Shown here piece by piece: positions 61,091-64,000 of a stretch of DNA of 64,000 nt (position 1 is its first letter; each line of letters begins with the position of its first letter). Source of the stretch: Tetracentron sinense (lineage: Eukaryota; Streptophyta; Magnoliopsida; Trochodendrales; Trochodendraceae); NCBI GenBank assembly GCA_015143295.1, contig CM026571.1, forward strand, positions 6,653,501 through 6,717,500, read 5' to 3'. The notes beneath the pieces were generated by a model. It worked only from the letters and a program-made list of their open reading frames with translations. It did no database searches and had not been told where the DNA came from. The position numbers and the translations under genes are program-made.

Positions 61091-61132
61091 ATGTCATTCT
61101 TCATCCCGTGCATCGCACGGGGTGTTTGCTAG

Positions 61133-62140
61133 TACTAATACTATATGTCAGTTGGTGTCACGTGGCATACCTCAAATCTCTCAATTCTCCCTTCAAATTG
61201 ATGCCACATGTCTGCTGATATGGCAAACCCCTCCTTAGTTGATCCAATCAAATGACACCATGTCATTACTAATCAAACCACTAACATTACATATTTCATT
61301 TATTAACTACTTATAACCATTATCACATTTATTAATTAATAAATTCTTATTTTCTTAATTAAATTTTCATCTCTTAATTATATGAGCGGTTGGGATACAT
61401 TCGTCTCCCCAATCCCCCCATTCGCCTCCCCAACCATACCATCTTTCTCTTTACGTTTCAACTCTCTCACAATAGGACTTAAAATCACCAAACACTTTTC
61501 TCTCTCCTTCTCACATCTGTTTCTCTCTTCATGTTTCTACATGACTCCTCATTGTCATTTTCTCCCCTTTCACCGTCCATTCACCTCCCCCTGTCTATTA
61601 ATATCAACATCTTCTTGCAAATCCTATTCAGATTTGAAGAATTTGTTTTCATTCGGGCGACCCTTGATTTTCATCTCAATGTATGACGGTGGCATTCTTG
61701 TAATTATAGAAAGAAAAATATTTTGTCAAACTGTCCATGTCTCTTTCTATAATCACATAATTACAAAAGTATCACTGCAATATACTAAAAAAAGGGAGTT
61801 CCACTTCAATACCGCAAAGCAGAGCTTCACCACAAAATTAGTCTCTTATAGTACAGCTAAAACAAGGGAATATGCCTAGTTTGGGCCTTACGGTTTGAAA
61901 AAGCTTGAAAACTTGCTTATATTTCAAGATTTTTTTTTCGGTCTCTACCCATACAAGTGCAAAATTTAACTATTTTGAGACGAATATACCTTTTTAGGCA
62001 AAGAAGAAAGAAAGAAAAATGAGAAGATGAAGAAGAAAGAAGGGATGAAAGAGGAAGAAGATGAAAAAAATGATGAGAATGAATAGGAAGAATCCTAAAG
62101 CGTTGATCCTTTTGGATATCAAGTATACTACGAAAAATTA
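61133..62140. other. gene-free stretch after the Helitron
   Basis: AT-rich, with a purine-only-like tract (GAAGAAGA words) at about 61999-62090. The 165-codon ORF at 61382 is Ser/Phe-rich with no domain and is not called as a gene. Confidence 0.4.
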
Positions 62141-62145
62141 ACCCT

Positions 62146-62316
62146 GAAGGGGTGGACCAGTGGTTTTCGGGACTTATGCCTCATGAAGCAGAAGGTCCTG
62201 GATTCAACTTCTCACTCCCCCTTTAGGGTCAGCCCCGCATAGGATTTTTCCGGACTTACCTCGGGGATTTGTCTTAGCCCAAAGGGTGGGAACATCTCGA
62301 GTTACAAAAAAAAAAA
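62146..62316 (+). mobile_element. tRNA-derived SINE
   Basis: A polymerase III-type head with box A-like TGGACCAGTGG (62153-62163) and box B-like GATTCAACTTC near 62200, the shared head phrase CCTCATGAAGCAGAAGGTCC, a C-rich body, and an 11-base A-tail at 62306-62316. The head matches the inverted one at 43036-43089. No clear target duplication. Confidence 0.6.
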
Positions 62317-63008
62317 TCAATAATACAAAAAATTGGAAGTTATATACATTGAAGAATGATGCTATGTCTACTTTTCAGTTGTCCACTCTCCTATTTTTAT
62401 ACAAAAAGATAAAATAGTATAATCTTTTTGTGCATCTCATCACTTGTATTTGTCTTTTTGTTTAAAATAGGAAAAACAACCATCAAGTGGATGTGGACGT
62501 ACGAGAAGATGAAACAATTTTTCTCTCGTCCCTCAACCTTTCTCTTGAATGTTATTTTTTGATATATCGCTTTTTTTTTTGCCATATATTGTTTTTTTTT
62601 TAAAAACTGTTTTGGTGTATCAAAAAAAAGAATTCGATATATTAAAAAAAAATTCTTATACCTAACTTTTTTTTCAATAAAACATAATTCAATAGATTAT
62701 CGTACCAAAAATAAAAATTTCAATTTCTTTTATTGGTAGGCAATAAAATCGAAAAAAGAAAAAAAAAAGTCTTCTTTCTTTCATGTCCCTCAACTCTAAC
62801 TCTTTTTCTTCTTCTTCTTTCTTTCTTCTTACTTTGGAAATAGTAGGATGCGGGTATAAGAAGACGAATAGTAAATGAGAAGAGGAGAGGATATTTGAAC
62901 CAAAAAAAAAAAAAAGAGGTGATGATATTTTAATCATTTTAAACACAGCTCACACATACACTTGAATCCCACCATGCGGTCAGCTATTTATCTTACCATC
63001 GTCCTTCT

Positions 63009-63391
63009 GTCTCTTTTAACACCTGTTTAACCCTGATTAAGCTTAATTAAATTGGAGTTAAGATTTTCTCTTACTTCTAAAAACCAAGGGTAGATTGCTT
63101 AACTCGGTTAGAGAATCGTAACCACAATTCACAATGCATGAGTGTCAAAAGTGAGGGTGTCCATCAATGTGGATCCGCATTTCGTTACATAATAGAAAAA
63201 TGCGTAAGTAAAACATTTTCCTTTTCGAGCAGGTCCGTTTCATATCTCACCTTGTGTCCCTTTTAACACCCCTTTAACCAGGTTTAAGCTTCGGGTTAAG
63301 CTTAATTAAATTAAAACTATGATTAATTTTTTTTAAAAACCATAATTAGATTGCTTAACCATAAAGGTGAGTAAATACTAACCACATTCGG
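63009..63391. repeat. two diverged copies of a roughly 130-bp module upstream of the heat-shock gene
   Basis: Module 1 (63009-63136) and module 2 (63254-63391) share TTTTAACACC, TTTAACC..G.TTAAGCTTAAT, AAAAACCA and AGATTGCTTAAC blocks in the same order. Related fragments lie near 3700-3880. They are probably dispersed repeat DNA rather than a regulatory duplication. Confidence 0.65.
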
Positions 63392-63505
63392 TCAGTATAA
63401 ACTCCAAATCCAATTTTCAGGTTTCTTAACGCACGGGCGAATAGGACATTTCCCTCTAAAACGAAAGAGAAGTTGGAAGTTGGAAGTTGGAACTTCTTCT
63501 CTCTC

Positions 63506-63539
63506 GAAACTTCTTCTCTCTCCCCATCACCCCTATAAA
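63506..63539 (+). promoter_or_regulatory. heat-shock element and TATA box of the small heat-shock gene
   Basis: GAAACTTC at 63506-63513 fits the GAAnnTTC unit bound by heat-shock factors. Further GAA/TTC triplets (GGAAGTTGGAAGTTGGAAC) lie just upstream at about 63473-63493 with imperfect spacing. TATAAA at 63534-63539 predicts a start site near 63565 and a leader of about 75 nt before the ATG at 63640. Confidence 0.7.
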
Positions 63540-63639
63540 GTCATTTCCCTCTCCATCGTCTCTCTCAAAATAACATAATCGATCGATCAGACAAACAACC
63601 TAGTTTTCAAAAATCTCTGAAATTAATCAGTCCCAGGAA

Positions 63640-64000
63640 ATGGATTTCAAGGTCATGAGCTTCGACTCTCCACTTCTCTCGACTCTCCAGCAAATGCTTG
63701 ATGCCTCCGAGGAGGCCGAGAAATCATTCAACGCTCCGACGAGGACTTACGTTCATGACGCAAAGGCCATGGCTGCAACTCCGGCGGACGTGAAAGAGTA
63801 CCCCAACTCGTATGCCTTCATCGTCGACATGCCGGGACTCAAGTCCGAGGACATCAAGGTTCAGGTTGAGGACAATGTGCTTGTAATCTGCGGCGAGCGA
63901 AAGAGGGTGCAGGAGGAGAAAGAAGGGGACGGGGTCAAGTACCTGAGAATGGAGCGACGAATTGGCAAGTTTATGAGGAAATTTGCACTTCCCGAGAATG
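63640..64000 (+). CDS. class II cytosolic small heat-shock protein (5' part)
   Basis: An ATP-independent chaperone that holds unfolding proteins in the cytosol during heat stress. The first 120 residues are visible; the window ends before the stop. The N-terminus [20 protein letters not shown] carries the family's short hydrophobic, Leu-rich arm, as in class II proteins. The alpha-crystallin domain begins near residue 47 ([20 protein letters not shown]), with [20 protein letters not shown] and later [18 protein letters not shown]. There is no intron and no targeting peptide, both usual for the class. Class II proteins are about 155-160 residues, so roughly three quarters is present. The heat-shock element upstream suggests heat induction. 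Confidence 0.93.
   Translation, partial: MDFKVMSFDSPLLSTLQQMLDASEEAEKSFNAPTRTYVHDAKAMAATPADVKEYPNSYAFIVDMPGLKSEDIKVQVEDNVLVICGERKRVQEEKEGDGVKYLRMERRIGKFMRKFALPEN

Larger units (their letters stand above)
48148..61132 (+). mobile_element. non-autonomous Helitron, interrupted by a nested LTR element
   Basis: Helitrons move by rolling-circle replication, start with TC, end with CTRR after a small hairpin, and insert between A and T. Here the 5' end is TCTATCTATACTACTACTAT (start at 48148, 48152 or 48156, each after an A). The 3' end has the stem CCCGTGC-ATC-GCACGGG at 61105-61121, eleven bases before the final CTAG at 61129-61132, and the next base is T. Leaving out the nested LTR block, the Helitron is about 3.2 kb. 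I see no Rep/helicase reading frame, so it needs proteins from elsewhere. The passenger sequence (57985-61090) is not recognised. Confidence 0.8.

Noticed and set aside
61382-61879. 165-codon Ser/Phe-rich ORF
   Set aside because: No domain, T/C-rich strand composition explains the residues, and no supporting exon or promoter was seen.

Overview
The window is nuclear DNA from a flowering plant. It is AT-rich, its genes are broken by many canonical GT-AG introns, and it carries plant-type repeats: Copia and Ty3/Gypsy LTRs, a Helitron, hAT-like MITEs, tRNA-derived SINEs and LINE remnants. The species cannot be fixed from the sequence. Long introns packed with transposons suggest a fairly large genome, perhaps that of a woody plant.

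Three host genes are visible. (1) A SKP1-like protein of the ASK20/21 type lies on the + strand: coding exons 18029-28097, with a probable 5' UTR exon near 12985-13117 and a 4.9-kb 5' UTR intron. (2) A complete signal-peptide-peptidase-like aspartic protease with a PA domain (SPPL2/4 type) lies on the - strand from 46321 to 29460. I could reconstruct 14 exons, all in phase, giving 537 residues with YD, GFGD and PAL motifs. (3) The first 120 codons of a class II cytosolic small heat-shock protein start at 63640 (+), with a TATA box and heat-shock element upstream, and run off the window. Genes 1 and 2 converge, with stop codons about 1.4 kb apart. The three genes do not form a functional unit.

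Layout. 1-12.9 kb: gene-free, with hAT-like word-repeat elements, a SINE, a LINE fragment, a Ty3/Gypsy LTR-like remnant holding a 138-bp minisatellite, and other short duplications. 13-28.5 kb: the SKP1-like gene, with tandem duplications, hAT-like elements and an LTR-like block in its introns. 28.5-46.5 kb: the SPPL gene, whose introns hold five LINE fragments, a solo LTR, a short TIR element and an inverted SINE head. 46.9-61.1 kb: a nest of transposons. A Helitron (about 48148-61132) was entered by a Ty3/Gypsy LTR, now apparently solo (48193-57979), which was entered by an intact Copia element (50225-56699) with near-identical LTRs and an unbroken 1310-residue polyprotein. 61.1-63.6 kb: non-coding DNA with a SINE and a repeated module upstream of the heat-shock gene.

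I found no defence locus, gene cluster or clearly new molecular system. The notable content is structural: the three-level nest, an atypical primer-binding site in the Copia element, an inverted SINE head fused to a poly(A) tail, fold-back hAT elements made of repeated short words, and many two-copy tandem duplications.
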